Assembly: GCA_031841125.1 (NCBI GenBank)
Contig: CM063106.1
Span: 18,600,001 to 18,664,000 of the forward strand
DNA length: 64,000 nt
Direction of reading: 5' to 3'
From: Acanthococcus lagerstroemiae
Taxonomy: Eukaryota; Arthropoda; Insecta; Hemiptera; Eriococcidae
Shown: one piece after another, positions 10,474 to 22,880 of the stretch
How positions within the stretch are numbered: position 1 is the first letter of the stretch
Layout of the letters: each line of letters starts with the position of its first letter
Made by a program: the position numbers and the translations under genes
Notes under the pieces: model-generated
What the model was told of the DNA's origin: nothing
The model's database searches: none
The model's input: only the letters and a program-made list of their open reading frames with translations

Positions 10474-11918
10474 TTACACTATACCTCGGTCGCACGTATC
10501 TTCCACTTCAGAGAAGATACCTTCATATTCAACAGCTTCACGTTTGTCACTATAATTCCCTTTTTGCTTGTATTGTCCCGCTGAAAAGAAAAATGACAGT
10601 CAGCTGTACACGACAAAGCAAGAATTGAGGAATAGATAATTAGTGAACAATCTGCGCACTAATAACATACCAATATGACGCCAATCTTCGGAAGGCACTG
10701 ACTCGTTGGTAGGATGTATGAACTGTCTTCTAGCCATCGACACTTTTAATGAATTCCCAGAAATCATTTTACCATCAATCTGTAAAGAAAATTAAGTAAG
10801 ATGTTGTTCAATAGTTTAGCAAGTACTTTCTCTTGAATCCTAAACCAAACAGTATTGAATAAAACTTACTTTTCAAAAATCAACCAACTTGGGATTCAGT
10901 AGCAGGAACTGTAAGTTCTTAGCTTTGCATCAATAATAACGTAATGTAAAATTATCAGAATAACTTACCTCTTTGATGGCATTCTCTGCAGAATCTGATT
11001 TCTTGAAAGTAACAAATCCCTGACTAGATGACAAAAATCGTCAAATTATAAAGTATGCGAATTCATCAAACAACGTATCAAAATGACACTGACAAGCAAC
11101 TTACTTCTTTTCAGCTTCCAGTGAAATATCAACGATATTACCAAAGGACGAGAAGGTCTTCCTCAATAATTCCTCGGTGATTTTGTATCCAGATACGAAT
11201 ATCGTATTGCCTTGTTTTGATCGATCTCCCTTCGAAAAATCCGATTTCTCTTGTTCGTTGTTTTTCTCTAACGTTTTCTCTGATACGAAGACATCATACA
11301 AATGCTGAAATATGAAATAAAAGCTTAGCTGAATACACGGGGATGCACTGCTATATAACAAGTCAATACAGATCGCACTATAATGACTTTACTTTCACCC
11401 GCGGTGTAAATGACGAAGGTTTAACATCTTCTCGCTGCTCATCAACCGGCGACGATGCAAACGGCTGGTAACTAGCAACTGCTTTCTCTTCGGTTGGTTT
11501 GCGATCTAAGCCTCGGAATCTTGATGGTCGTTTGAAACCTTCATTTTCAGGTCGTTTCGGAGTTTTAACAATCGGTGATATGGCGCCGGATTTCAATAAC
11601 TTTTTGGCTACTTCGCGAGCATCTCTAGCTTCCAGTTTCGGCCCTTTAGATACTTTTACAGGCGAGCGCTCCGGTTCCGGTCTGGGTGTTTTATGCTTCG
11701 TTAGTGCTTTTTTCTAATCATGAAAACAAACACATACCGTTGAAATTCGCTTTGTATATATGAGAGTATCGAATAAAACATGATTCAGGGCAGTTTTACT
11801 CAGGTGGATGAACATGTACACCAGTATTTTTACAAACCTTTCTCTTTAGTTTCTGGTATTTCGCCTGTAACATCAACTCCTCCTCCGTCAAATTGGAGGG
11901 AAAATGAAGATACACCAT
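10474..11918 (-). CDS. Nelf-E: negative elongation factor E (NELF-E)
   Basis: Subunit of the NELF complex that holds RNA polymerase II in promoter-proximal pausing; its RRM binds nascent RNA in the nucleus. Six exons on the minus strand join in phase: 11918-11838, 11713-11399, 11304-11105, 11023-10969, 10779-10671 and 10580-10474, giving 288 residues. The start MVYLHFPSNLTEEELMLQAK is the family's N terminus. A central Pro/Lys-rich linker follows. The RRM has RNP2-like NTIFVSGY, then EELLRKTFSSFGNIVDISLE and RNP1-like NQGFVTFKKSDSAE, and it ends with SLKVSMARRQ. The tail NYSDKREAVEYE keeps the conserved DKR motif. Length is close to insect NELF-E (about 280). The donor of exon 2 could be shifted by six bases without changing frame. 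Confidence 0.95.
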
Positions 11919-12178
11919 CTTGTAACTGCGAAGTTGGGAAGTGTCACAACATCCAGTCTGCTTGAGACGAATGAATTACATATTATTTAAATTAAATGGT
12001 GCATTAAAACGATTACTTAAGTGCACTACTCCGCCTCAATGCAAGAATCTCATCTCATTGATAAGTGACACGCTGATAACGGACCGACATACAGTGACGT
12101 CACTCTTGAACATCAGTGTTGCCATTGATCGACTTTTCTTTCCCGCGTTAGTTTCTGCTTTCTGTTTACAGTTTACTG
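11919..12178. other. upstream flank of NELF-E
   Basis: It should hold the NELF-E 5' UTR and promoter. No TATA box or other element could be assigned with confidence. A hAT-type MITE begins 260 bp upstream of the start codon. Confidence 0.4.
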
Positions 12179-12488
12179 CAGTGGTACCTAATCCGGGGGC
12201 GATCACCCCCAAGTGAGCGATTTGAGTTATCAGGGGGGCAATAAATAAGTGGTGTATGATTAGGGGGCGATGAGTATTCAAAGGGCAAAAAATTAAAATA
12301 GTGTAATATCTAGGCTATGACATCATAATCCACTCTCTATATGTCGTTGCGTCATACCCGAACACGTTTGACTAAACACCATCCCACTAAAATTAAAATT
12401 AGGCATACAATGAAAATGCAAAGGGGGCGATAGGTGTTAGTCCATCTCCAGTGAGGGGCAATGGGCCACAAAAAATTGGGAACCACTG
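12179..12488. mobile_element. hAT-type MITE upstream of NELF-E
   Basis: The ends are CAGTGGTACCTAATC and, inverted, CAGTGGTTCCCAATTTTT, typical hAT termini. Flanks GTTTACTG (12171-12178) and GTTTAGTT (12489-12496) agree at 6 of 8 bases, fitting an old 8-bp duplication. The interior repeats GGGGGCGAT motifs and is non-coding. Confidence 0.75.
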
Positions 12489-12655
12489 GTTTAGTTTCTC
12501 AAAAGCAACCCCTCATGGCTAAATGATAGCATATGATGTCACTGGATATTGGTACATTCTGCATTCAACATTCAAAACAAAAAGATTGGGGTCAGTATTA
12601 GGAATATATAATATACCTACATCCGAGTGATGCAGTGATGAATGATGGTAAAGAG

Positions 12656-12741
12656 TATAAGAGGAGTTATCTGCCAAAAGGGCATCCGTTCAATGTATTT
12701 CTTATGGAACGGACGCCCTTTTGACAGATAACTCCTCATAT
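12656..12741. repeat. short hairpin, about 31-bp arms
   Basis: GAGGAGTTATCTGCC...CATCCGTTC at 12661-12691 pairs with GAACGGACGCCC...ACTCCTC at 12707-12737 around a 15-bp loop, with two mismatches. TATA-like bases flank both ends. The size suits a tiny MITE or a pre-miRNA-like hairpin. Confidence 0.75.
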
Positions 12742-12841
12742 GCTCATTTTTAAATGCTCGAGGATTTCAAGTATTTGTCCAGCAAACAAGCAAAGGCTTA
12801 GATTTTAGAAATGTTCGAGGAGCATGTACTCTCAGAAGAGG

Positions 12842-13015
12842 TTGGGCCGCCGAAAAGGGGGGTACTTTTCCCCCGGGCTGTTTTTTTTTAGGGGGCCCGC
12901 AGAGTCACAGAAATTATAATTATCAAATAGACAATTATGCTTTGTTACAAGCAAATAATTTCAATGTTGGCCCACGGATTTTTCCCCCGGCCCAGTTTGG
13001 CTCTTGGCGGCCCTG
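12842..13015. mobile_element. small TIR element (GGGCCGCC ends)
   Basis: The left end TTGGGCCGCCGAAAAG and the inverted right end CAGGGCCGCCAAGAG match. Both continue into CCCCC-rich sequence. Flanks agree at 6 of 8 bases, so this is probably an old hAT-like MITE. Confidence 0.6.
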
Positions 13016-13439
13016 AAAAAAGGTACTAAGCCCTTGTTCAGGAACTTTTCAAGCTTTTATTAATCTAGCTCTGAGGTAAGTTGGAAGTTGGAATTATGTA
13101 ACTCAAATAATAATAAGTTGATTCTTAATTCTGAAACGACTGAGTCATGATTTAACCCAGTTCAAAATGAGTTCAGCTCAAATCTTGAGCATTGGCTTCA
13201 GCATTTCAAGCAGATGCTCGTCCATAATTAATCCTTGAGCATTTATTCAATTAGCTATAAGCATTTCAAGCATAATATGCTCGTCAATAATGAATGCTTG
13301 AGCATTTTTACTGTCCCTAGGTGTACCCACGGACCGGACTCTAGGGGCCACACCCACAGATAACCTGAATGATTGGAAAAAAGAATTGTTTGCCAATTGC
13401 CAAGCAGGTTGCCTATACACACAATTTTTTTAATATGTA

Positions 13440-14032
13440 CATAGACTTACTGAGGAGGAGGGGTCAAGAAGATGTATGTATTTGCTGCGTAAAGTGCTCT
13501 AACATACAAGCTTCCCTGGTAGTTTTATGCTTCTCCTTTGTTTGAGATAGTTTTTTCAGCGAAGCTGTTAATAATGAGCGGTGTGTGGTTGGGCTATCGT
13601 GGCTCTTGGTCACGGTACGTGTGTGGTTGAACTGTCTTGATCATTGACTGATCATATGATTCGATGGGGAACTGTTAGTTTCCTCAACAAGATGGGTGTA
13701 TTTCTACATTTCTTGAAGATATGATACCAACAAGAGTTTAAAACAGAATATGAATTTATGCTGACTTCGAGTGAAACAGAGTATTTCTCTCCGCTTAGAG
13801 CAAACGTAGGAACAGATTCGGCTTCAAATATCTGAATACTAGACCCATTGTGTGTATGCGGGGAGGGGGTTATGGAGTTGCATGTATTCGCTGCATAGAA
13901 GCGCTCGAACTTCAGCTTCCCTGGTAGTTTTATGCTTTCCCTTTGTTTGGGACAGTCCTCTCAGTGAATCGGCCAATAATGAACCATGGGCGGTTAGGCT
14001 GTTATGACTCTTCAGTAAATCAGTCACGGAGC
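13440..14032. repeat. direct duplication, two copies about 415 bp apart
   Basis: Blocks at 13440-13620 and 13855-14032 share ATGTAT-TTGCTGC, GCTTCCCTGGTAGTTTTATG, CTTTGTTTG and GGTTRGGCT in the same order. The second copy extends to a repeated AGTCACGG. A smaller local duplication of TTGAGCATT/AGCATTTCAAGCA lies just before, at 13180-13310. Confidence 0.6.
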
Positions 14033-14147
14033 AAACAGCACTGGAAAGGATTGTGTAAAAAAAAAATTGAAGAATGCTGTTAAGGCTATCGAAAGAGTTG
14101 TCAAAAATCCAACAGAAAGAGGTTGTCAAGGCCGATGAAAACAGTTA

Positions 14148-15010
14148 TTAAGGCTTCGAATTCGTTGTACAAATATGGCGACGACTTTCTCGCCAGGATA
14201 TGTCAAAAATAGGGTAAAATTTGTTAAAAAATGACTCAACTTGAATTTTTAATGGCAGATTTGAATTAGCCTCGAAAAATAAGTCTTTTTCATACCAGGT
14301 TCCAACATTAACACTCTCCGAAACATGTTTCGAAAAGCTTTCAAGCTGCAATCGGGGACACAGTAATTAACTTTTCGGTACAAATTCAAATCCGCGATCG
14401 AAGGGTCTGTAAATAATTCCGCCACCCCTCTTCCGTGATGGCAAATCTTTTCATCCCCATAATAAACTTGACCTCAGCACTTATAGATTCTTTTGCTTGT
14501 TTCGCATTAACTCGTAATAAAAAATAGCCGATTTCAGAAAACCAGCTAAAAGGTAAGGGACTTTCAGGCCACAGCGTGTACATTGATTAGAGGGAAACCA
14601 AAATGACGACCGGACTGAACGTAAATAAGTAATTTGAAGCATGAACGGAGTCATCTGGTTTTCAGGGTGAACAGAACTGATGTCGTTCATGGACTTCACC
14701 CAGTTCAGAATGTCATTTTTGCCGACTGCAAAGTAATAATTATTTCTTTCAAACATGGGTTTATAATAACTTAATAACTGAAATGTTGCCTCATGGAAAA
14801 TCATATTATGACAATGCAAACTGTATCAATGTAAATTGAAATCACATTTGAAATTTCTTCTTTTTCATCTGATCCGACCCTGTTTTCCAATGATCTCTCC
14901 CAACTTACCAACACTAACACTGATAATTTTTGTCCCTCTGAAGAACAAGCCCAAATCGAATTTAGATCCTCTGAGTGCCTCTTTTCATTGTCACAGTTCA
15001 GGACGGCCAC
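14148..15010 (-). other. unassigned possible gene or decayed gene fragment
   Basis: Minus-strand frames here look more protein-like than the surroundings. A first segment (15010-about 14908) ends at a good GTAAGT donor. A second begins after TTTCAG near 14785 and encodes YYKPMFERNNYYFAVGKND and QMTPFMLQITYLRSVRSSFW. The apparent continuation, LWPESPLPFSWFSEIGYFLL, is in another frame near 14570. A third piece after an acceptor near 14346 reads GTWYEKDLFFEANSN. I do not recognise the family. The frame change suggests either an unseen small intron or a pseudogene. Confidence 0.3.
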
Positions 15011-15487
15011 TGAGCGTGCTTACGCGTAAGGTCGTGGTTAGCTTCAGTTTTATTTTTCATAAGTTTTATAACTATACAACCAGAAATGAAGTAGCCTGTG
15101 TACGATACCTATTTTTTGGAAATGACAAGAAAAAAATAGACCGCAGCGACAGGAAACAGTAGAATCCATTAATTAATAAAGAGCAGGCTGGCAAATGGGA
15201 CTAGAGCGGATATTTTCTAGTGCCAGGAAAAAATTATTGTTTTTGTACTTGGACCCGTCACACACTTCGGCAAACTCGCTCAATTCCGTAAAAATTAAAT
15301 ATAGGGGGAGGGGCCGGGTGGCAAACAGAATAGATATTTAAATTTAAAAAAAACAAAAAAAAAACACGAAAAAGATAACAGATAAAATACACAAGAGCTA
15401 ATATACATCCATTTTAGTATGACAGATCAACAAAAATTATAACATAAGTAAAAATCGATGTAACTTTTAGTTTCATCCAACAACGTT
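15011..15487. other. intergenic and GatB 3' flank
   Basis: AT-rich sequence, with an A-rich patch near 15345-15365. No coding sequence was recognised apart from chance frames. Confidence 0.4.
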
Positions 15488-18465
15488 TTACTCGCCTCTT
15501 TCCAGCATTTTTTCCAAAATTTCTTTCAAACGAATTAAATTAGCTCTACCATGAGTATGTTCCAAAGCTTCATTATAAATTCTTTGAAAACTCCTTTTTT
15601 TCAGGAGTTTTTTAGACCGATGATATTCTTCTACCCATTCCGGATTGAATTCGATCGTCAATTGACAACTTTCTTTAAGGATATCCTCATCATTGACTTG
15701 ATACCACTGGTTTTTTTCAACGATCTAAAATAAACTCATCAAATTACACGAGATCAACATAAACCAGGCCCGTGCTGGAGGAATGGGATTATCCCCTTAC
15801 CCTACTTTTCCTTCTGCCTTTAATTCATAATTATAAACATTTTGCTTACTACAAAAAACAGGAAACCTTCTCCTTAGACAAAACCCTACACACAGGCCTG
15901 ACATGAACTCAATTTCCGAATGCATTGGTAAAATGCAACCATAACTTACCTCGGTTGGCGATTCTTTATCGTCTTTTACAATAATATCCAAAACGCGACT
16001 TAAAATAACTCTATTAATAACTCGATCTCGAAGTAAATCAAATAATTCTCCCAGTGTTTTTGCATTCACTACACTGAAACAGAACAAAATATTTGTATTC
16101 GATCATCGCAATAAATATAAATCCAACTGCTGCGGTTCGGTACTGAAAAAAAACAACAAAAAACTTGTTTTAGAAATACCATTCTTCTAGATCTAAATGC
16201 TCTTTATATAACGCTGCCATAACATCCATCATTAAGAAGTTACTGAATTTAATTCTATCTCTGTTCGGATTTTCATTTATAGCGTCGATAAAATAATCCA
16301 TCAACTTCGGCTTGACCTAAAAAAAAAAATCTGAAAACTCAGCATCTAGCAGCTGTTTTACTTATGGTGAGACAATTTAATAGTTCCAACACTACACAAA
16401 GTCAGTGCTTACCAAAAGACGTAAAACTGTAACAAGCGGTAGCTGGTACTGATTTAGCAACCTCGTTCGGTAAACCGCTGGTAACTCCGGAAGCTGTTTC
16501 TTTAATGCTGGCACGTTAATTAATTTCGAGCTACTATCGTTTTCATCGAGAGACAGCCGCAGAGGCGGCAAGTTCGGTTCAGGCATGAACCTATAATCCT
16601 GAAAAATGAAATATGTACTCTCGATTTTCAGGTCTAATCTTTCCGCTCAGACTACCACTAAATCTAAACTCCGAAAACTGATGATTCTTTTTAAATTCAA
16701 TACTGAATAATATTAGTATTTAGAGGGAACTAAAAACAACCTGCTCGACTTCCTTATCACGCATTACAACAGTTCGATTAACATCAGCATCCCATGCGCG
16801 AGTTTCATTGACAATGTCTTTACCAGCTTTGCGATATCTAATTTGACGATCGATTTCGTAGTTCACAGCTTTCAAAACGTTACTCACGCCACCGATGTTT
16901 TTTACTTCGGTCCGAACTCCCAGGACTTGTGATCCTTTCGGCCGGACTGAGATATTCGCATCAACTCTTAATGCTCCTTCTAAAATGAGATCACTTTGAA
17001 AGTGACAAGTGCCATAATAAAACACCGGACTGCAGAAACGAAAGTTCTTTAGAATCTTTGAATCATTACCTTCGATTTTACACGAGCACGTGTCCAACTT
17101 CTTGAAAATTAATATTAATTCTTTGACTAAACAGGCAGCCTCGTCACCGCTTCGAAGGTCAGGCTCGAAGACAATTTCCATAAGAGGATTCCCTGCTCGA
17201 TTTAAATCAACAAGACTCCTGTTAAGATTCAACGTTCAGGTAAACGAAATGATTCCATGAAATTAATAATATTAATACAGATAAAACAATGATGAAGTAA
17301 ATACTGAATACCTGATTGGGCTTCCAATAGGGCATATTTTGGGATAGAAAATGAAACACATGAAAGTGAATGTTATTAGGAGAAGATTACGCTTCAGCAT
17401 TCATTAATCTTACACGAGACACCGAAAGAATCAAGATGCAAAGAATGATAATACAATGAGAGACAGCTGGGCCCGTGGATGAAGTATAGGAAAACCGGCC
17501 ATCATAGTTTAAATGATCTAATATAATGGGAGTGAACTTCAGTTACAGATCATTTTCAAAACAAATAGCCATTCAGTTGTTTGCCATAGGGATACTTCAT
17601 CAAATATTATTTTAATGCATCTATTAAGGAAATATGGCAAACCTACAAATTGGCACAATGATCATGTATCGATTTGCCACTGTCTTGTTCCAACTGAACT
17701 TGTTTGATTTTTGATTCTCTTAAGCAGGGTTTATCTTCAGTCGAGTTGGTGTAGAACTGAAATTCGAGGCAACCATTGGTAGCAAATGGCGCTCTTTGTT
17801 GTGTAATTTGATAACCTGCCTAGACATGAAACACAATGACGTTTTGTAATCTAAACTATGCTTAATTGCGGTTTCAAAATCAATTAGAAAAATCTTACAG
17901 GCAAGTCGGCATAGAAATAATGTTTCCGATCGAACCAAGAAGTCTCGTGAATGGTACAGTTCAACGCAAGGGCAGTCATCACTCCTTTTCGGACGCATTC
18001 CCAGTTTAAAACCTGTAATTGACAACAGTCAGAATACTGAATGAACTTATAAAGCTAGCAATTGCATAAGAATTACATGTCCTTTACCGGCAAAGTACCC
18101 GGAATAGCAGCATCAAACAGAGACACCTTGTTATTTACACTTTCCGCAAACTTGGTTCCCGCGCCGGAAAACAATTTCGAATTACTATTAATCTGAGCGT
18201 GGACTTCTAATCCGACGACCCCTTCCCATTGCAATCTAAAACATATTTCCAGTTGAAATAGTCTTATTGAAGAAGACTGGCACAAGCTAATATCAAGAGC
18301 TAGAGCACGAAGAAAACTTTCTTCAGTTTCCCAACTCTAACTGGAATCTAGTGGCAGAATACAAAGTAAAGTTATGGCTCAAAATACTTACTTCTGAGCA
18401 TCAAAAGCGATGTATCGACGCTGCGGTGCATTTTTTGACAACAGTAATAAGCTGTACTTTAACAT
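15488..18465 (-). CDS. GatB: mitochondrial Glu-tRNA(Gln) amidotransferase subunit B
   Basis: Subunit of mitochondrial GatCAB, which converts Glu-tRNA(Gln) to Gln-tRNA(Gln) for organelle translation. Ten minus-strand exons join in phase: 18465-18392, 18235-18088, 18012-17899, 17819-17647, 17218-17070, 16979-16741, 16598-16413, 16316-16180, 16073-15950 and 15724-15488. They give 526 residues, near the usual animal length. The N terminus is basic and Leu/Arg-rich, as in a mitochondrial presequence. Family motifs in order are [97 protein letters not shown] and [13 protein letters not shown]. The C-terminal YqeY-like tail domain follows. The catalytic-core motifs looked intact; no stops were found. 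It is divergent from PIGK, with start codons about 0.6 kb apart. Confidence 0.95.
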
Positions 18466-19060
18466 GGAAGGAATTTCTAACATAATTAATGGGTGAATTG
18501 TCAAGTTTTCACATTAGAAATCAGCATTTTACACTAACTTGACACTTCTATTGCACTTCATCCTTTACAAAATGTTTCAAATTCAGATGTTCATTCAACT
18601 TTTAAAAAACAGATAAGGCGATATACTGATAAGAAGTATAATTCCTCAATCCTCATGGAGATGGAATTTCTAGAAAATAGGTGAAACGCACTTTAAATAA
18701 CATGATTTAAGGTCCAATATTACTTTCAGACTTTGTGAAATATTCTTGTTGAGTATCTCAAGGTCAACGTTGCGGCAGAATTATCAGTTATCATTTATCA
18801 GCTTTTTTATCACTCAGCAAGAAATCAAAATTCAGAAACTAAGCATAAGCATTTAACTTCTCTAAATTTGAAGATTTAATGAGAACTTTTGATGTATTTT
18901 ATGTCATTCAAACAGTTTTGAACTAATCCAGCCAGTATAAATACTTACTGAGGACCACATCTTGATCCTAGGATTATATTGATAATTTACTTCGGCGGAA
19001 GATGAGTCGGTGAATCTAGTTATAAATTTCTGTTCTGCGGTAGAATTTATCCAATTCAAG
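18466..19060. promoter_or_regulatory. shared intergenic region between GatB and PIGK
   Basis: The two genes point away from each other and their start codons are 595 bp apart. The region must hold both promoters and 5' UTRs. It is AT-rich, without a recognised TATA box or named factor site. Co-regulation is inferred from the arrangement only. Confidence 0.5.
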
Positions 19061-21376
19061 ATGAATTATAAATCGACTTGGTTACTGCCAGCCTTTCTTT
19101 TCATTTTACTTCAGAGCGTGAAAGTAAAATACTGAGTTTTCTTTTCATTGCCAATAAGGAAATTCTAGTTTCTGTACTGTTTCATATGTACTTTCAGGCT
19201 CGCCATACAAATAACTGGGCAGTATTGGTGGATACATCGAGATTCTGGTTCAATTATCGACATGTAGCGAATGTGTTATCGATTTACAGGAGCGTGAAAA
19301 GACTCGGAATTCCCGATAGGTAACTAAGACCTAATGATATTCAACAATTTTCTCGACGTCCCTTTCTTCACCACCTTTGTGAGGTATTCAAGTATCTTAA
19401 TTCCTAGTAAGTTGTATGAACTTGAGCTTTTATGATGTTTGCAGCCAAATAATACTTATGGTTGCCGATGATATGGCTTGCAATCCTCGTAACCCGCGGC
19501 CTGCTACTGTGTTCAATAATAAGGATCAACAACTCAACGTATATGGTGATGATGTTGAAGTGGATTACCGTGGATACGAGGTCTGATTTTCAACAACATT
19601 GATGATATACTAGCTACCTAAACATTTAGTCAACTGGCACCTCCCGTCATCTATTAACTTTGGGTTACTGTCGAATTGAACATTTTCTTGTTCGTAATTT
19701 CGGAATTCTAAAAACCCTGCAGCAAAAGCATTACCATCCGTTGTTTTCTGCTTACTATAAAAATTATTTTATTCCAGGTCACTGTTGAGAATTTCGTTCG
19801 GTTATTAACCAGTCGTTTGCCGGCAGAGACGCCCAGATCGAAACAGCTTCTAACTGATGAAGGGAGCAATATTTTGATTTACCTGACTGGACACGGTGGT
19901 GACGGTTTCCTCAAGTTCCAGGATTCTGAAGAAATAACTAGTCAAGAACTTGCAGATGCCTTAGAGCAAATGTGGCAGAAAAGAAAGTACTTAATTGTAA
20001 TATGAATTAGGTTTTACATAGTTTTAAGGACTGGAATTCTCTATATTGGATATTTCATGATCGTCTTTTCCGGCGTCAGTTCTTCGGAAAATCAGAGGCA
20101 ATATGTTTTGAGGTTAGTCAATAGGAAAATAACCCCATAACAATAGCCGTAATGATGTTTTGAAAAGCCCAGGGAACTGTCTGGTGCCGTAATGGTTTTT
20201 TTAGATAAAATTATTTTCAGCCATTCGATGCTTAAAAATTGAAATCCTTTTAAGTCGAATGTTGAAAAGCTGTTACTTTTGCTTTTTGACAAATTCTGTC
20301 AATGATTTTCCCAATACTTCAAGACTGAAAATATTTCAATCTGACATACATTGAAAAAACAGCCGCATAGTTGATCGGTTGGCAGAATAATAGAAGAATA
20401 TGGAAGACTGCTATAAATCAGACGTTACCAATCAATCATTTTTAGAACACACCCTAATGAATGAAAACAAGAACTTGACCACTGAATACGGAATACTGGT
20501 AGTGAACCAACGAAAACTTACATTTACTTGTGTGTATGAATGAACTTGAATACCGTACTCTCTTCTCTTCATCATCACGCATTCAGTTATTCATGTATCG
20601 TATTTACTCTGTTCACCAGATACCACGAGATATTCTTCATGATCGACACCTGCCAGGCTGCCTCAATGTACGAGAAGTTCTACTCACCCAATATCCTAGC
20701 CATGGCTAGTAGTTTAGTTGGAGAGGATTCCCTTTCGGTATTGCATTCCTCTTAGAAACTAATAACTTATACGTCTGAACATACTTCATACACTTGGCAT
20801 TATGCTTTGCTTAACACCTCATCTATTTGTCAGAGCATTCTTCGTACACTTAACGTTATGTTTTGTTCGATAGCATCACGTGGATCCTGCCATCGGTGTT
20901 TATATCATTGACCGTTACACGTTCTACGCTTTACGATTCTTGGAAAAAGTGCAGCCTGATAGTTCTCTCAACATGAGCAGCTTCGTAAGCACATCTATTT
21001 TGCACGTGAGAAATGGTGGGCTACCTAGGGGTGCCGAATTATAAAGCTTGTTTTAATCTTCAGCTAGCTGTATGTCCGAAACACGACTGCATTTCCACGG
21101 TAGGCGTCAGAAGTGATCTGTTTGCCAGAGACCCAGCCAAAGTTCCAATTACAGACTTTTTTGGCTCCATCAGGCCCACTGAATTGACACACGTTCCCGA
21201 TAATATTCTCAACCGGTTCGACTATTCTTCGTAAGTAGCTGTACTTTTTGGTCGTATCTTTTTGTCTTCCTAAAAAATTTGTTTCAACGTTTTCTGTTGT
21301 AAGTAGGAATGAAATCGAAGAACCTGTTCAGCGCCAGAAACGATATCATTATGTTCCGTTGATGCCGAAATGGTAA
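19061..21376 (+). CDS. PIGK: GPI-anchor transamidase catalytic subunit (PIG-K/GPI8)
   Basis: Caspase-like cysteine protease (family C13) of the ER GPI transamidase; it cleaves the C-terminal signal of proproteins and attaches the GPI anchor. Eight exons join in phase: 19061-19123, 19198-19319, 19445-19580, 19778-19986, 20620-20737, 20874-20984, 21064-21230 and 21307-21376. They give 331 residues. The first exon encodes a signal peptide ([17 protein letters not shown]). Conserved stretches include [39 protein letters not shown] and [19 protein letters not shown]. The catalytic His lies in [19 protein letters not shown] and the Cys in [19 protein letters not shown]; both are present. Human PIGK (395 residues) ends in a membrane span. 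This model stops after a short basic tail (VPLMPKW) without one, so it is either a soluble form or a further exon was missed. Confidence 0.95.
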
Positions 21377-22679
21377 CGGTGCCACCATTACTCCGAGGAA
21401 AATGGCTTCAGTTTAAAGATTGAAGTCGAACGGTTGTGTACTGATGTAGAGGTTCGAACTGCCAGCGTTCGGTCCAAGTAGCGACTGGATATTCGGTGTT
21501 ACCCACGAGTTATATTCGATCTCACGTGAATGATTGTTTTCTAAAATTCACATCTAATACATTCGTTGTTCCAAAATGATTTTAATTTCGCGGTTTCATT
21601 CGATTGAGGAGTGGCCAAAGCTAGAATTATCTCGACTTAGGAGGGAATGAGGAAGAACAAAGCGACATGACCGTTATCCAAGACTTTGGAAATACGAGCA
21701 TTAACGAACAAACCAGTGAGTGAAATGGCAAATTGACATAGCTCTCCATGTAAAAGGAATTGACCAGAATAAGAACACCCTTCAGGAACACTTTTTCATG
21801 AGAAATGGAATAAAACTGCGCAACTCCGAGACGGAGGAACTGTACTTGAACCCATTCAGTTAAAATTCTAATAAATTGGAGATAACCTTGCGTTCCATAC
21901 CTGTCCATTGCCCAAATTTGATTTTGGGGGAACAAAGTTAGACCAAAGTAACAATGCAGGGTGTCCAACAAATTTAAAAATGAAAAATAGTGGACTCTTA
22001 TTCGACTACTTTCGGGCTTTTTATATGCGCAAAAATTGAGTTTGCAAGATTCATAGGGGTTGAAGTGAGTTTTCGACAACACTACATTATTATTATTATT
22101 ATTATTATTATCATCATCATCATTATTATTATTCATGTTTCCATTTTTATTGAACCTATATTAGAATGATTGGACTTATAGGCCCGGTAGATACCTTGTA
22201 ATGAAACTAAGCATTCGAAATCAACGATAAAGACCTGCCTCCCCCCCCCCATCTACTTCCACAATTCGTTCGATTTTTATCTCAATTTAGGTATTTTTGT
22301 TCTGAAATCATCTCTCGACCATGCCGGAAACGAAGAGGCCCATTAGGATGATTCCGGTATTGTGAGAGGCAAAATTCTGTTCCTCCTCGATCCATCAGGT
22401 GCTCCGAATTCCGTTGTTGGTGTTGGCCCTTGGTCGAAAAGTTTTGAAAGTCAGGACTTCAAATAATTTAGCTGAGCACATGAAGCTCGGTAATATAGTT
22501 GTGGTATTGAGGGGCAACAGTAGCTGGACGAAAAACTGTCCAGGTTGCGTAAGGTACAATGGTAGAGAAACATGTCCAAAAGTAATTTGGTTTCCAGGGT
22601 GACTTATGACAGACCTGATTATAAAACTAGATGTCTCATTTTGCCCTCTTTGGAGACGGGGGCTAGCTACAACAAATTG
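21377..22679. other. PIGK 3' flank, microsatellite, no gene seen
   Basis: It contains an (ATT/ATC)n microsatellite at 22083-22135 and a C run near 22240. The open frames here (both strands, near 21627-22136 and 22395-22691) match nothing I recognise and lack supporting splice structure. Confidence 0.5.
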
Positions 22680-22880
22680 TGAAGAATTCAAAAATTATTA
22701 TATTGCACGACAAGGGAAGAAAGGAAGCGTTTTCATGGGTGCGAAATTTGCAGCATACGTGGTAGGTAAGTCCTGCAACTGCACGAGTGACATCGCTTCC
22801 TCAGAAAAGGCAATGGTTACTTTCCTCCCCCCGCTTCTAAGTTCGTATCACCGCGTGGACTATCTTTTAGCTAAATTTTC
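22680..22880 (+). repeat. solitary copy of the 30-32 kb satellite-like unit
   Basis: TATATTGCACGACAAGGGAA, then AGGAAGCGTTTTCA, GCGAAATTTGCA and CATCGCTTCCTCA match the units of the array at 30230-32440 in order. This shows the family is dispersed as well as tandem. Confidence 0.6.

Noticed and set aside
21627..22136. 169-codon open frame, minus strand, starting with poly-Asn
   Set aside because: The Asn/Asp start is the (ATT/ATC)n microsatellite read on the other strand; the rest matches no family I know and has no splice context.
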